8,293 bases of DNA from positions 1-8,293 of the forward strand of contig JBCCFX010000177.1 of assembly GCA_039029515.1 (NCBI GenBank). Direction: 5' to 3'. How positions within the stretch are numbered: position 1 is the first letter of the stretch; each line of letters begins with the position of its first letter. The notes under the pieces were generated by a model. It saw only the letters and a list, made by a program, of their open reading frames with translations, was not told where the DNA came from and did not search any database. Source of the stretch: JBCCFX01 sp039029515 (lineage in GTDB: Bacteria > Planctomycetota > Phycisphaerae > Phycisphaerales > SM1A02). Made by a program: the position numbers and the translations under genes. Below are positions 1 through 6,720 of the stretch, one piece after another.

Positions 1-1074
1 ATCACCATCGCCATCGACGTCAGCGGTGACAATAGCAAGCGATGAACCGATTGCGATGATCTGACGCTCGACATGAAACGCGCCATGGCCATCGTTGAGG
101 CTCACGCCAATCGTTCTACCATTTGCGGTCAGGATATCGATGTCGCCATCGTCGTCGATGTCGGCAGCGCTGAGCGCACGGGTGACTTCGCCAGGATAGA
201 AGCGTGGCAGAAGCGTGAATCCCGCCAGTCCGTTATTGATCAGGATTGAAACGCTGTCGTCGTCATCATTCGCAGTGGCCACATCGTCATCGCCATCCCC
301 GTCAAAGTCGGCCAACACGATGTCAATTGGCCGATCGCCAACGTCGTACAAGCCATCAACGAAGAACGTTCCGTGGCCGTCATTTGTCAGGACGTGGATG
401 GCATCCTCACTTGAATCTCCCACAACGAGATCCACATCGCCGTCATTGTCGATATCACTCGCGGCCATACACCGAGGAAAGCCGCCAAGGGCGATGGTCG
501 GACCAGTGTCGAACCGTCCCGAACCATCGTTTGTCAGGATCGCAACGCGTTCTGAAGCAGGATCAACGGCGGCAATGTCGACGTCGCTGTCACCATCAAG
601 ATCTGCGGCGATGACACGAAACGGGAAGGCACCAACCACATTGATGTGGGCCAGCGTGAAGGTTCCCTCGCCTGAATTCGAGAAGACGGAGATGCCGTGG
701 CCCTGCCCATTGGCGGTGATAATTTCCGGCGCGTTGTCACCGTCAAGATCTGCGGCGATGACGTCGAATGGTGTATCCGCAAGCTCTATGACAGGATGAG
801 GATTGAATTGGGCCTTGTCGTCATTCATCAAGGTCATGATGGAATCATCGGTGCTATTGACCACCGTGAGATCGACGCGATTGTCCCCATCGAGGTCGCC
901 AGCCGATACGGCAACAGGAAAACTGCCCAATGCAATTGGCAGGCTGATGAAGAAATTTCCGAATCCATCATTCGTCAAGATCAACATCGTCCACGTCCAG
1001 TCACTGACGACTGCAATGTCAATGTCACCGTCATCATCAAAGTCGTTCGCAACGAGTGAGCGGGGCTGCTCCAT
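1..1074 (-). CDS. Continuation of the interrupted FG-GAP/VCBS-repeat gene, running off the window edge
   Basis: In the same frame as the preceding ORF, the codons after TGA 1087-1089 stay open to base 1 (362 codons). They encode eight further aspartate-rich loops: DFDDDG, DLDGDN, DLDGDN, DLDGDS, DIDNDG, DFDGDG, DIDDDG and DVDGDG. All but the last are spaced by 49 residues; the last interval is 47. The first ATG after the stop is at 1074-1072, with no Shine-Dalgarno sequence in front and no signal peptide. Independent translation is therefore doubtful, and this is better read as the distal part of one gene whose full frame is 1-1959. No stop is reached, so the C-terminus lies outside the window. 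Alternatives are a nonsense pseudogene, stop-codon read-through or a base error at 1087-1089. Confidence 0.7.
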   Translation of the reverse strand, partial: MEQPRSLVANDFDDDGDIDIAVVSDWTWTMLILTNDGFGNFFISLPIALGSFPVAVSAGDLDGDNRVDLTVVNSTDDSIMTLMNDDKAQFNPHPVIELADTPFDVIAADLDGDNAPEIITANGQGHGISVFSNSGEGTFTLAHINVVGAFPFRVIAADLDGDSDVDIAAVDPASERVAILTNDGSGRFDTGPTIALGGFPRCMAASDIDNDGDVDLVVGDSSEDAIHVLTNDGHGTFFVDGLYDVGDRPIDIVLADFDGDGDDDVATANDDDDSVSILINNGLAGFTLLPRFYPGEVTRALSAADIDDDGDIDILTANGRTIGVSLNDGHGAFHVERQIIAIGSSLAIVTADVDGDGD

Positions 1075-1779
1075 GACCGTCAATGGTCAGAATGATGCAA
1101 AGTCGCCTGCGGCATTGCGGCGAATGAACGAAATGTCATCGCTGGATCGGTTGGTGGTCATCAGATCGAGATTGCCATCGCCGTCAATGTCTGCAGCATC
1201 GATTGAGAACGGCCCGTCGCCCGTCGCGATCGGTGGCAGCGAGTTGAATTGTCCGGCACCATCATTGATCAGGATTGAAACACTGTTGCCAAACCGGTTT
1301 GCCGTTGCAAGATCAACATCACCATCGTCATCAAGGTCGCACGCGGTGATAGAGATCGGAAACGCACCGACGCCGATCGTTGCGTCAAAGACATACTCCA
1401 GATCGCCCTGTCTCTTGAGTATCGTGACCTCGTGTGAGTCGCCGTTGGAGATCGCAATGTCGACTTTCCCATCGCCGTCAAAATCGCCGGCAACAGCGGC
1501 CAGCGGATCGGACGCGATGTCGGTGAGGATAAGCGGTGTCATCGCACCAGTACCGTCATTGATGAGGAGCGTGACGCCACCGATCTCGCGATTGGTCGTC
1601 AGAAGGTCCAGATCACCGTCTGCGTCAAGATCGGCCTGGGCCAGGCCGATTGGCGTCGGACCTGTGGGCACAGTCGAAAACGACACCATGATGCCGTCGC
1701 CATCGTTCCGAAGTATGGTGACTTCATTTGAACCGCCGTTGGCCACCGCAACATCGAGATTGCCGTCGTGGTCGAAATC
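1..1779 (-). repeat. Tandem 49-codon (147-base) propeller-blade repeats, 13 loops
   Basis: Counting codons from the ATG at 1959, the first aspartate of each calcium loop falls at 61, 110, 159, 208, 257, 306, 355, 404, 453, 502, 551, 600 and 647. That is eleven intervals of 49 and one of 47. The interval containing the TGA (codon 291) is also 49. Nucleotide identity survives between some copies: a 20-base identical stretch occurs at 596-615 and 743-762 (147 bases apart, one blade), and an 18-base identical stretch at 235-252 and 1264-1281 (1029 bases, seven blades). Typical blade consensus: A-DxDGDGxxDxxTAN, then a VxILxNDGxGxF strand pair. Confidence 0.85.
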
Positions 1780-1959
1780 ACCCATCGCCACCGCATTCGG
1801 AAACGACCCGACTGCATACATCGGCGTATCTGGAAAAACCGAGCCGGCAGCGCATTGGTCGGCGCATGCAATTCGCGGCGTCTGCATCAAACAAAGCGCC
1901 GTCATGGCGAGAATCCATCTCGTGCGATACCGTGAGTACTCGCAGGCAAGTGCGGTCAT
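1087..1959 (-). CDS. Secreted FG-GAP/VCBS-repeat (beta-propeller) protein, N-terminal part ended by an in-frame TGA
   Basis: This frame encodes 290 residues. The ATG at 1959 is preceded by GGGGAG with an 8-base spacer, which supports the start. Residues 1-33 look like a Sec signal peptide: arginines near residues 10-14, a hydrophobic run around WILAMTALCLM, and a likely cut after ACA (residue 33), so the product should be exported. After it come five blades with aspartate-rich calcium-loop motifs (DFDHDG at 61, DLDADG at 110, DFDGDG at 159, DLDDDG at 208, DIDGDG at 257), spaced exactly 49 residues apart. This is the pattern of FG-GAP/VCBS repeats, which fold as beta-propeller blades and are common in exported proteins of Planctomycetota. 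The frame stops at TGA 1087-1089, but the same frame then continues with more blades of equal spacing, so the 290-residue product looks like a truncated propeller. Ligand and role are unknown. Confidence 0.85.
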   Translation of the reverse strand: MTALACEYSRYRTRWILAMTALCLMQTPRIACADQCAAGSVFPDTPMYAVGSFPNAVAMGDFDHDGNLDVAVANGGSNEVTILRNDGDGIMVSFSTVPTGPTPIGLAQADLDADGDLDLLTTNREIGGVTLLINDGTGAMTPLILTDIASDPLAAVAGDFDGDGKVDIAISNGDSHEVTILKRQGDLEYVFDATIGVGAFPISITACDLDDDGDVDLATANRFGNSVSILINDGAGQFNSLPPIATGDGPFSIDAADIDGDGNLDLMTTNRSSDDISFIRRNAAGDFASF

Positions 1960-1984
1960 GACGCAGTCTCCCCGGTTGATATCG

Positions 1985-2012
1985 AATGTAGCCAGTGATC
2001 GGTGTACCGCAA
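1985..2012 (-). promoter_or_regulatory. Candidate sigma-70 promoter for the repeat-protein gene
   Basis: On the minus strand TTGCGG (2012-2007) and TACATT (1990-1985) are separated by 16 bases. The -10 matches the consensus at four of six positions and the -35 mainly at its TTG. The site lies between the rpoD terminator and the repeat-gene ATG at 1959, which would leave a leader of about 20 bases containing the GGGGAG ribosome-binding site. The rpoD terminator upstream implies that the gene needs its own promoter. The match is weak and was made by eye. Confidence 0.3.
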
Positions 2013-2084
2013 GATGGAAGAGTCCAAATGCGCTTCAACCGATCGAGATCGATAGGTTGTGTCGTTCGGCTTGCCCAATCGTCC

Positions 2085-2116
2085 AACGAAAACGGGCACT
2101 CCGTGAGGAGTGCCCG
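2085..2116 (-). terminator. Rho-independent terminator of the dnaG-rpoD operon
   Basis: A perfect 10-bp stem, CGGGCACTCC / GGAGTGCCCG (2116-2107 with 2102-2093), closes a 4-base loop. On the minus strand it is followed at once by TTTTCGTT. It lies 35 bases past the rpoD stop, where an operon-ending intrinsic terminator is expected. Confidence 0.88.
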
Positions 2117-2150
2117 GGGGAAGATCGTGGAATGTCGAATTGACGCGCGA

Positions 2151-3965
2151 TCAGTCCTGCGAGTTCAGGAAGCTGTCGAGGCGACGCTGACGCACCGGGT
2201 GCTGCAGCTTGCGGATCGCCTTGGACTCCACCTGACGCACGCGTTCACGCGTGACCTTGAAGATGCGGCCGACCTCTTCGAGCGTGTAGGTGTAGCCATC
2301 ACCGATGCCATACCGGAGCTTGAGGATCTCACGTTCACGATACGTCAGCGTCTTCAGCACATCATTGATGCGCTGACGCAGCATCTCACTCGTCGCGGTG
2401 TCGCCCGGCGAGTCCTGCCGTTCATCTTCGATGAAGTCGCCGAAGTGTGAATCTTCCGACTCGCCGACCGGCCGATCGAGGCTGATCGGATGACGGGAGA
2501 TCTTCATCACGCGACGCGTTTCGTCGACGGACATCTGCGCCTTCTCGGCGATCTCCTCGATGGTGGGCTCGCGACCCATCTCCTGCAGGAGGTTCTTCTG
2601 GATCGTGCGCAGTTTGCTCATCGTCTCGATCATGTGCACCGGCACGCGGATCGTGCGGGCGTGGTCGGCGATGGCGCGGGTGATCGCCTGACGAATCCAC
2701 CACGTGGCGTACGTCGAGAACTTGTAGCCACGCTTGTACTCGTATTTGTCGACCGCACGCATCAGGCCGGTGTTGCCCTCCTGAATGATGTCGAGGAACG
2801 GCAGGCCGCGATTGCGATACTTCTTGGCGATTGAGACCACAAGACGAAGGTTGCCGCCGGAGAGATCGCGCTTCGCCTGCTCGTACTCGTTGAAGACCTT
2901 CAGGATCTTGCGAAGGTTCTCGTTGAGTTCATCCGGCGTTTCGAGCACGAGGCTCTGGAGGCCCGAGAGTTCCTCTTCGAGCACGAAGACATCTTCGGGG
3001 TCGTATCGGTGCGGATACTTCTCAGCCTTGGCGAGGTCGCGCTGCACCTGCTTGATCTTCTTGGCAAGCGACTGAATCTTGCGAAGCAGCGGCTGCACAC
3101 GGCCGGTGCGCAGGCAGCACTCCTCGAGCAGTGTCGCAATGCGGCGACGTCGCGCGACGAGTTCCTCGCGCAGCGTTTCCATCCTCGCGGCGGAGTTGCC
3201 TGTCTCCTGCATCTGGTCCCACGTCGTGCGGTTCAGATCGAGCAACCGACGAATGGTCACGAGGTTCACCGGAATGCGCGCGGCGAGCTTCTCCTTCGCG
3301 TTCTCTTCCGCGGTGGAGATGCGCATCGTGCGATCGAACGGCAGCGCGCCTTCGTGAACCTGCTGGAGTACTTCGACGGCCTGGCTCGCGGCATAATCGG
3401 ATTCGAGCACGCGACGACGGAAGATCATGCGCGTGGTTTCGATCTTCTTTGCGAGGCGAATCTCCTCTTCGCGGGTGAGCAACGGAATCGTGCCCATCTG
3501 GGTGAGGTACATGCGAATGGGATCATCGATGCGCTTGGAGCCGGAGTCCGAGATCGCCTCTTCGATGACCGCCTGCGTTTCTGCTTCGTCGAGCAGTTCT
3601 TCTTCGCCGTCGTTCAGCGGATCGAAATCCTTGTCGAGCGCGTTGCCGGACTGTTGATCGTCCTTGCTCTTCTCGGGTTCGGGATCAACACCGTTTCGTC
3701 GGCGCGGGTCATCGCGCTTGAACTTGAGGTTGGTCTGCAGCGGGGCACGGAAAGTGCGCAGCTGCATTCGTTCCACGTCTTCGTAGTCACGGAACTCGAT
3801 ACCGAGCTGATCGACGAGCACGAGGAACTCGTCGAGCTTGTCAGGATCAACCATCTCGTCCGGCAGGGCGAGGTTGAGCTCTTCGTAACTCATCCACCCG
3901 CGGCCGGAACTGACACGGACCAGCGAGGAGAGAGTTGGGTGCATGGCAGGCAGCAATGGACTCAC
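2151..3965 (-). CDS. rpoD: RNA polymerase principal sigma factor RpoD (sigma-70 family, group 1)
   Basis: The 604-residue product is close in length to E. coli sigma-70 (613). It directs RNA polymerase core to housekeeping promoters. Domains in order: region 1.1 at about 13-60 (a group 1 hallmark); an acidic linker at about 95-145; region 1.2 at 147-177 (DDPIRMYLTQMG); a long charged non-conserved helical insert at about 180-365; region 2 at 372-442 (NLRLVVSIAKKY, then FSTYATWWIRQAITRAI, the -10 reading and melting segment); region 3 at 450-525; and region 4 at 528-600 with the helix-turn-helix VTRERVRQVESKA that reads the -35. The start is GTG at 3965, with GGAG nine bases upstream. The next ATG (3944) lacks a ribosome-binding site, and a start at ATG 3893 would cut into region 1.1. 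It follows dnaG by 70 bases, presumably in one operon, and ends before a strong terminator. All core regions look intact. Confidence 0.97.
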   Translation of the reverse strand: MSPLLPAMHPTLSSLVRVSSGRGWMSYEELNLALPDEMVDPDKLDEFLVLVDQLGIEFRDYEDVERMQLRTFRAPLQTNLKFKRDDPRRRNGVDPEPEKSKDDQQSGNALDKDFDPLNDGEEELLDEAETQAVIEEAISDSGSKRIDDPIRMYLTQMGTIPLLTREEEIRLAKKIETTRMIFRRRVLESDYAASQAVEVLQQVHEGALPFDRTMRISTAEENAKEKLAARIPVNLVTIRRLLDLNRTTWDQMQETGNSAARMETLREELVARRRRIATLLEECCLRTGRVQPLLRKIQSLAKKIKQVQRDLAKAEKYPHRYDPEDVFVLEEELSGLQSLVLETPDELNENLRKILKVFNEYEQAKRDLSGGNLRLVVSIAKKYRNRGLPFLDIIQEGNTGLMRAVDKYEYKRGYKFSTYATWWIRQAITRAIADHARTIRVPVHMIETMSKLRTIQKNLLQEMGREPTIEEIAEKAQMSVDETRRVMKISRHPISLDRPVGESEDSHFGDFIEDERQDSPGDTATSEMLRQRINDVLKTLTYREREILKLRYGIGDGYTYTLEEVGRIFKVTRERVRQVESKAIRKLQHPVRQRRLDSFLNSQD

Positions 3966-3994
3966 GTCGTAACGCTCCGATCTGGATTCTTCAT
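3962..3994 (-). other. Possible 10-codon minicistron overlapping the rpoD start
   Basis: In the 70-base dnaG-rpoD gap an ATG at 3994 opens ten codons (MKNPDRSVTT). Its TGA (3964-3962) overlaps the rpoD GTG start as GTGA, an arrangement typical of translational coupling. The purine run GGGAG touches the ATG directly, which is too close for a good ribosome-binding site. Chance is a realistic explanation. Confidence 0.2.
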
Positions 3995-4035
3995 CTCCCG
4001 CGTTTCACGCACGCGGCAGATGTACTCACGTTTCC

Positions 4036-5931
4036 TTACGACCGACCTTGTCCGATGGCCGAGGCATGTCCACCCCGACGTCGGATGTGTTCGATCAATT
4101 CATTCGCGGCGAGGGCTGCATCCGGCGATGATGCGAGGCGTTCGCGGCCTTGTGAGACCGCGGCCTCCGTCTGAGCCCTGACTATTTCATCGTTGAGGGC
4201 TCGAATCGCTGAGTCGAGCCGGTTGGCCAACATTCCTTCATCCTCATCGTCGTCCCGGGCACCACGGAGGTACAGATCAGGCACCATGCCGCGTGCGGCG
4301 GGTGTGGCGACGAGTTCATCCATCAGCCGACTGACGGTGACGGCATCGCCGGTGGCTCTGATCGACGCCATCGCGGTGATCAGATCGCGGTGGATCGCAT
4401 CGACGATCGCAATGTCGCCGAGCCACGCGCCGACCGTCAGGTTGACGTCGTGGGGGACCATGCGGTCGATGAGAGCAGGACCGGCAATGAGGGTTCCGAG
4501 CACATCGGCCTCCGCGCGTCGCCGTGCGGCGCTGCCCATCGGTGGGGCGTCGATCGGTTCGGCTGTCTCGTTCGACGGCGTCGGACCTCGGCGTTCGGTT
4601 GGCGCCAGGCGGATCAACTGGTGGTTCAGATCTTCCATCGATCGCCCGTACAACGGCGACAAGGTGCCAAGCGCGTATTGCTTGCGGACACCATCGACGC
4701 GGGCGAGACCGAGTCGCGCGAGATCACGCAGGAACGCATCGAGCCGCTTCTCGCGGCCGGCGAGCGACGTCTCCTTGTCTAGCTGCGCACGCACACGATT
4801 GATCGCATACGGCAGGGCGTCAACAGCGCTTTCGATCGCCGCGTCAAACTGTGCGCGACCGTTCTCGCGTGACAGAAGTTCATCCGGATCCGCCCCGTCA
4901 GGCAGCACGCAGACGCGCACGTTGAGGGGATGCTGGAAGAAGACTTCGATGCCGCGATCGGCGGCGCGCTGGCCGGCTTCATCGCCGTCGAACAGGAGCA
5001 CAACGGTATCCACCACGCGATTGAGGATGCGCGCGTGATCATCGGTGAGGGCAGTCCCCAGCGTGCCAACCACGTTGGTGATGCCATGCTGATGACATGC
5101 GATCACGTCGGTGTAGCCTTCGGTCACGATCGCCACGCGCGAATCGATCATGGATCGCCGCGCCTGATGCATGCCGTACAGCGTGCGCGACTTCTGAAAG
5201 ATCGGACTCTCGGGGCTGTTGAGATACTTCGGTTCATCGTCCGGCTTGATGCGTCGCGCGCCGAACGCGATTGGCCTGCCGGAATCATCATGAATCGGAA
5301 AGATCAGGCGATTCCGGAACGTGTCGTAATGACCATCACCGGTATTGCGCGCACGCAGCAGTCCTGCCCGCGCCGCGACGCGGACGGATGACTCCTTGTG
5401 CGCGATGCGACTGAGAAAGCCATCCCAGGCATCCGGCGCCACACCGATCTGAAATCGTTCGATCATGTCCTCGGTGATGTCGCGTTCCGCAAGCGTTTCC
5501 CGCGCGATCGCGCCGGCAGCCTCGTCGTGCAGTTGCTCAACGTAGAACGCCGCGGCGTATGCGTTGGCTTTGCGGAGTGCTTCTCGGGGAATCGATGCTG
5601 GATCGTCCGGACTCGACGGTGGAGCCTGGTCGCGGGTCAGCGTGATGCCGGCTCGGTCAGCGAGGTATTCGAGCGCTTCGCGGAATCCCATCTGGTGGAA
5701 CTCCATGACGAAGGTGAAGGCATCGCCTCCGGCGCCGCACGAGTGACATTTGTAGAACGCCTGATCCTTGTGGGTGACGACCGCCATGGATGGACGATGA
5801 TCGTCATGGAACGGGCAGACCCCGACCCACTCGCGACCGCGCGACTGAAGGGCGACGTGTTCGCCGATCAGCTTGACGAGGTCTGTGGCCTCGCGCACGC
5901 GTTCCTTGTCGTCATCCTGCCCGTGTCGCAC
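4036..5931 (-). CDS. dnaG: DNA primase DnaG
   Basis: DnaG synthesises the RNA primers for lagging-strand and origin replication and is recruited by the replicative helicase DnaB. With GTG 5931 as start the product has 631 residues. The N-terminal zinc-binding domain has CPFH (Cys39, His42) and CHSC (Cys62, Cys65). The catalytic core follows, with FRNRLIFPIHD at about 205-215 and the Toprim signature EGYTD (Glu271) plus DGDEAG (Asp315, Asp317). GADPDELL follows at 346-353. The C-terminal part, about 470-620, is divergent and helical, as expected for the helicase-binding domain. The start was chosen because GGAAG lies seven bases upstream of GTG 5931. The frame opens further to GTG 6003, which would add 24 residues but has no ribosome-binding site and is not primase-like. 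The stop is TAA. It lies just upstream of rpoD, as in the macromolecular-synthesis operon of many bacteria, but rpsU is not in front. Confidence 0.96.
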   Translation of the reverse strand: MRHGQDDDKERVREATDLVKLIGEHVALQSRGREWVGVCPFHDDHRPSMAVVTHKDQAFYKCHSCGAGGDAFTFVMEFHQMGFREALEYLADRAGITLTRDQAPPSSPDDPASIPREALRKANAYAAAFYVEQLHDEAAGAIARETLAERDITEDMIERFQIGVAPDAWDGFLSRIAHKESSVRVAARAGLLRARNTGDGHYDTFRNRLIFPIHDDSGRPIAFGARRIKPDDEPKYLNSPESPIFQKSRTLYGMHQARRSMIDSRVAIVTEGYTDVIACHQHGITNVVGTLGTALTDDHARILNRVVDTVVLLFDGDEAGQRAADRGIEVFFQHPLNVRVCVLPDGADPDELLSRENGRAQFDAAIESAVDALPYAINRVRAQLDKETSLAGREKRLDAFLRDLARLGLARVDGVRKQYALGTLSPLYGRSMEDLNHQLIRLAPTERRGPTPSNETAEPIDAPPMGSAARRRAEADVLGTLIAGPALIDRMVPHDVNLTVGAWLGDIAIVDAIHRDLITAMASIRATGDAVTVSRLMDELVATPAARGMVPDLYLRGARDDDEDEGMLANRLDSAIRALNDEIVRAQTEAAVSQGRERLASSPDAALAANELIEHIRRRGGHASAIGQGRS

Positions 5932-6216
5932 TGTACGTCTTCCGTGTCCTTGAATCAGTGCGAGGCGTCCCGCCCCGACATGCAACCCGAAATAGTCCGA
6001 CACGAACCCAGGCCGTCGACAAAGACAGCCACGTCTCTGGGAGACGTCTGTTCAGAAGCCCGCCATGGGCAGGCAATGTTCGGACCAACGCTGGGGTCGC
6101 ACGCGAGCGGCGTGTTGGGGCCGGTCGGTCACAATAAGGACCGAATGCCGTGCCTCCCTGGAGTCAGGCGTGCGTAACCGTCTGAATCAAACCGTAACCC
6201 GTAGGCGGCAGAGGTC
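5932..6216. other. Gene-poor gap ahead of dnaG, with one hairpin
   Basis: I see no gene I can support on either strand between the dnaG start and the rpmB terminator, and no rpsU. Short open frames here lack ribosome-binding sites and recognisable protein character. The one structural item is an inverted repeat at 6031-6047 (ACGTCTC, 3-base loop, GAGACGT), about 100 bases upstream of dnaG. It has no T-run behind it on either strand, so it is not an obvious terminator and could be leader structure. No convincing promoter for dnaG was found by eye, although one must lie here because the rpmB terminator separates the two units. Confidence 0.5.
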
Positions 6217-6248
6217 AAATAAACTGCCCTGTTTTTCAGGAAACAGGG
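6217..6248 (-). terminator. Probable intrinsic terminator of rpmB
   Basis: On the minus strand CCCTGTTT (6248-6241), a 6-base loop and AAACAGGG (6234-6227) form a perfect 8-bp stem, followed by CAGTTTATTTG. The T-tail is interrupted but T-rich. The stem starts about 55 bases past the rpmB stop. Confidence 0.65.
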
Positions 6249-6302
6249 GTTCCCTCGGCTGAATCGGGTTGGTAAGGAGCGTCGACGGGGCGTCTGAGGA
6301 GA

Positions 6303-6581
6303 TCAGGCACCCGCCTCGAGCTTCTGCTTCCGGGTGTAGCCATACTTCCGCTTCAGCGGCTTGACGATCAGGCCCTTCTTGATGCACTTCGCAGTCACCT
6401 TGATCTTCTGCGGTGACCCGTCCACAACCGCGTTCACGGTCTGGATATTGGGCTTGAAGTCGCGTCGACTGCACGCGGTCATCTTGAGACCGATACCGCC
6501 CTGGTACTTGGGCTTACCACGGTACCGAATGCTGTTGCCCTTGGTTGTACGGGCACCGGTGATCTGGCAGACGCGAGGCAT
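6303..6581 (-). CDS. rpmB: Large-subunit ribosomal protein bL28
   Basis: The product has 92 residues and is very basic. It opens with MPRVCQITGARTTKGN, matching the bL28 N-terminal signature (E. coli begins MSRVCQVTGKRPVTGN), and continues with a region comparable to the family's FxPNIQTV segment (DFKPNIQTV at 41-49) and a lysine-rich C-terminal tail. It is an rRNA-binding component of the 50S subunit. The ATG at 6581 is chosen over an upstream in-frame ATG at 6644 because AGGAAAGGA sits eight bases ahead of it, because the 21 extra residues are unlike the family, and because the predicted promoter lies inside that extension. Cysteines are at 5, 37 and 66; no paired CxxC zinc ribbon is visible. 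It has its own promoter and terminator, so it appears monocistronic between clpX and dnaG. Confidence 0.96.
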   Translation of the reverse strand: MPRVCQITGARTTKGNSIRYRGKPKYQGGIGLKMTACSRRDFKPNIQTVNAVVDGSPQKIKVTAKCIKKGLIVKPLKRKYGYTRKQKLEAGA

Positions 6582-6590
6582 ACGGATCGT

Positions 6591-6604
6591 CCTTTCCTGA
6601 AAGG
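6591..6604 (-). promoter_or_regulatory. Small hairpin covering the rpmB ribosome-binding site
   Basis: In the rpmB leader CCTTT, CAGG and AAAGG form a 5-bp stem whose 3' arm is the core of the Shine-Dalgarno sequence AGGAAAGGA. It could mask ribosome access, but it is short and may form only weakly. A second inverted repeat, GGCTC / GAGCC (6616-6603), abuts it. Confidence 0.35.
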
Positions 6605-6620
6605 CTCCGGAGAGCCCCGC

Positions 6621-6648
6621 AGTATACGAGGATCGGACGGGCATGCAA
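6621..6648 (-). promoter_or_regulatory. rpmB: Sigma-70-type promoter of rpmB
   Basis: On the minus strand TTGCAT (6648-6643) and TATACT (6626-6621) are 16 bases apart. The -10 matches the consensus at five of six positions. Transcription would start near 6614, giving a leader of about 33 bases that holds the strong ribosome-binding site. This is the best promoter-like sequence I found in the window. Confidence 0.6.
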
Positions 6649-6658
6649 CCGCCCTCAG

Positions 6659-6676
6659 ATGGCCATTTCCGGCCAT
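6659..6676. repeat. Inverted repeat between clpX and rpmB
   Basis: ATGGCC (6659-6664) and GGCCAT (6671-6676) form a 6-bp stem with a 6-base loop, about 45 bases past the clpX stop. There is no T-run on the minus-strand side. It could be a weak 3' structure or terminator for clpX, but this is not demonstrated. Confidence 0.3.
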
Positions 6677-6720
6677 TCGTGAGGAGCTGGATCGGGTGAG
6701 TTGGCGTGAGCCGGGATGGC

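Noticed and set aside
1..1800. Regularly spaced repeats, considered as a CRISPR-like array
   Set aside because: The 147-base period is a protein-coding blade repeat with diverged copies, not short identical repeats with unique spacers.
803..2143. 446-codon open frame on the plus strand, rich in Ser and Pro
   Set aside because: It is antisense to the repeat-protein gene. Its Ser/Pro/Arg-rich pattern is the complement of periodic Asp/Gly codons, and it has no protein-family character.
3009..4181. 390-codon open frame on the plus strand
   Set aside because: It runs antisense across rpoD, the intergenic gap and the end of dnaG, both clear genes. It is a shadow of GC-rich coding sequence.
5932..6003. 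24-codon N-terminal extension of dnaG to GTG 6003
   Set aside because: There is no ribosome-binding site before GTG 6003, the extra residues do not resemble primase, and GTG 5931 has GGAAG at good spacing.
5398..6177. 259-codon open frame on the plus strand
   Set aside because: Most of it is antisense to dnaG and the rest is in the gene-poor gap. I saw no motif, ribosome-binding site or family resemblance.
6176..6200. GGTTTGATTC on the minus strand, resembling a tRNA T-loop
   Set aside because: The flanking bases do not form the 5-bp T-stem, and no acceptor or anticodon arm can be drawn around it.
6582..6644. 21-codon N-terminal extension of rpmB to ATG 6644
   Set aside because: bL28 begins at MPRVCQ. 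The extension overlaps the predicted -10 element and start site, and the strong ribosome-binding site serves ATG 6581.
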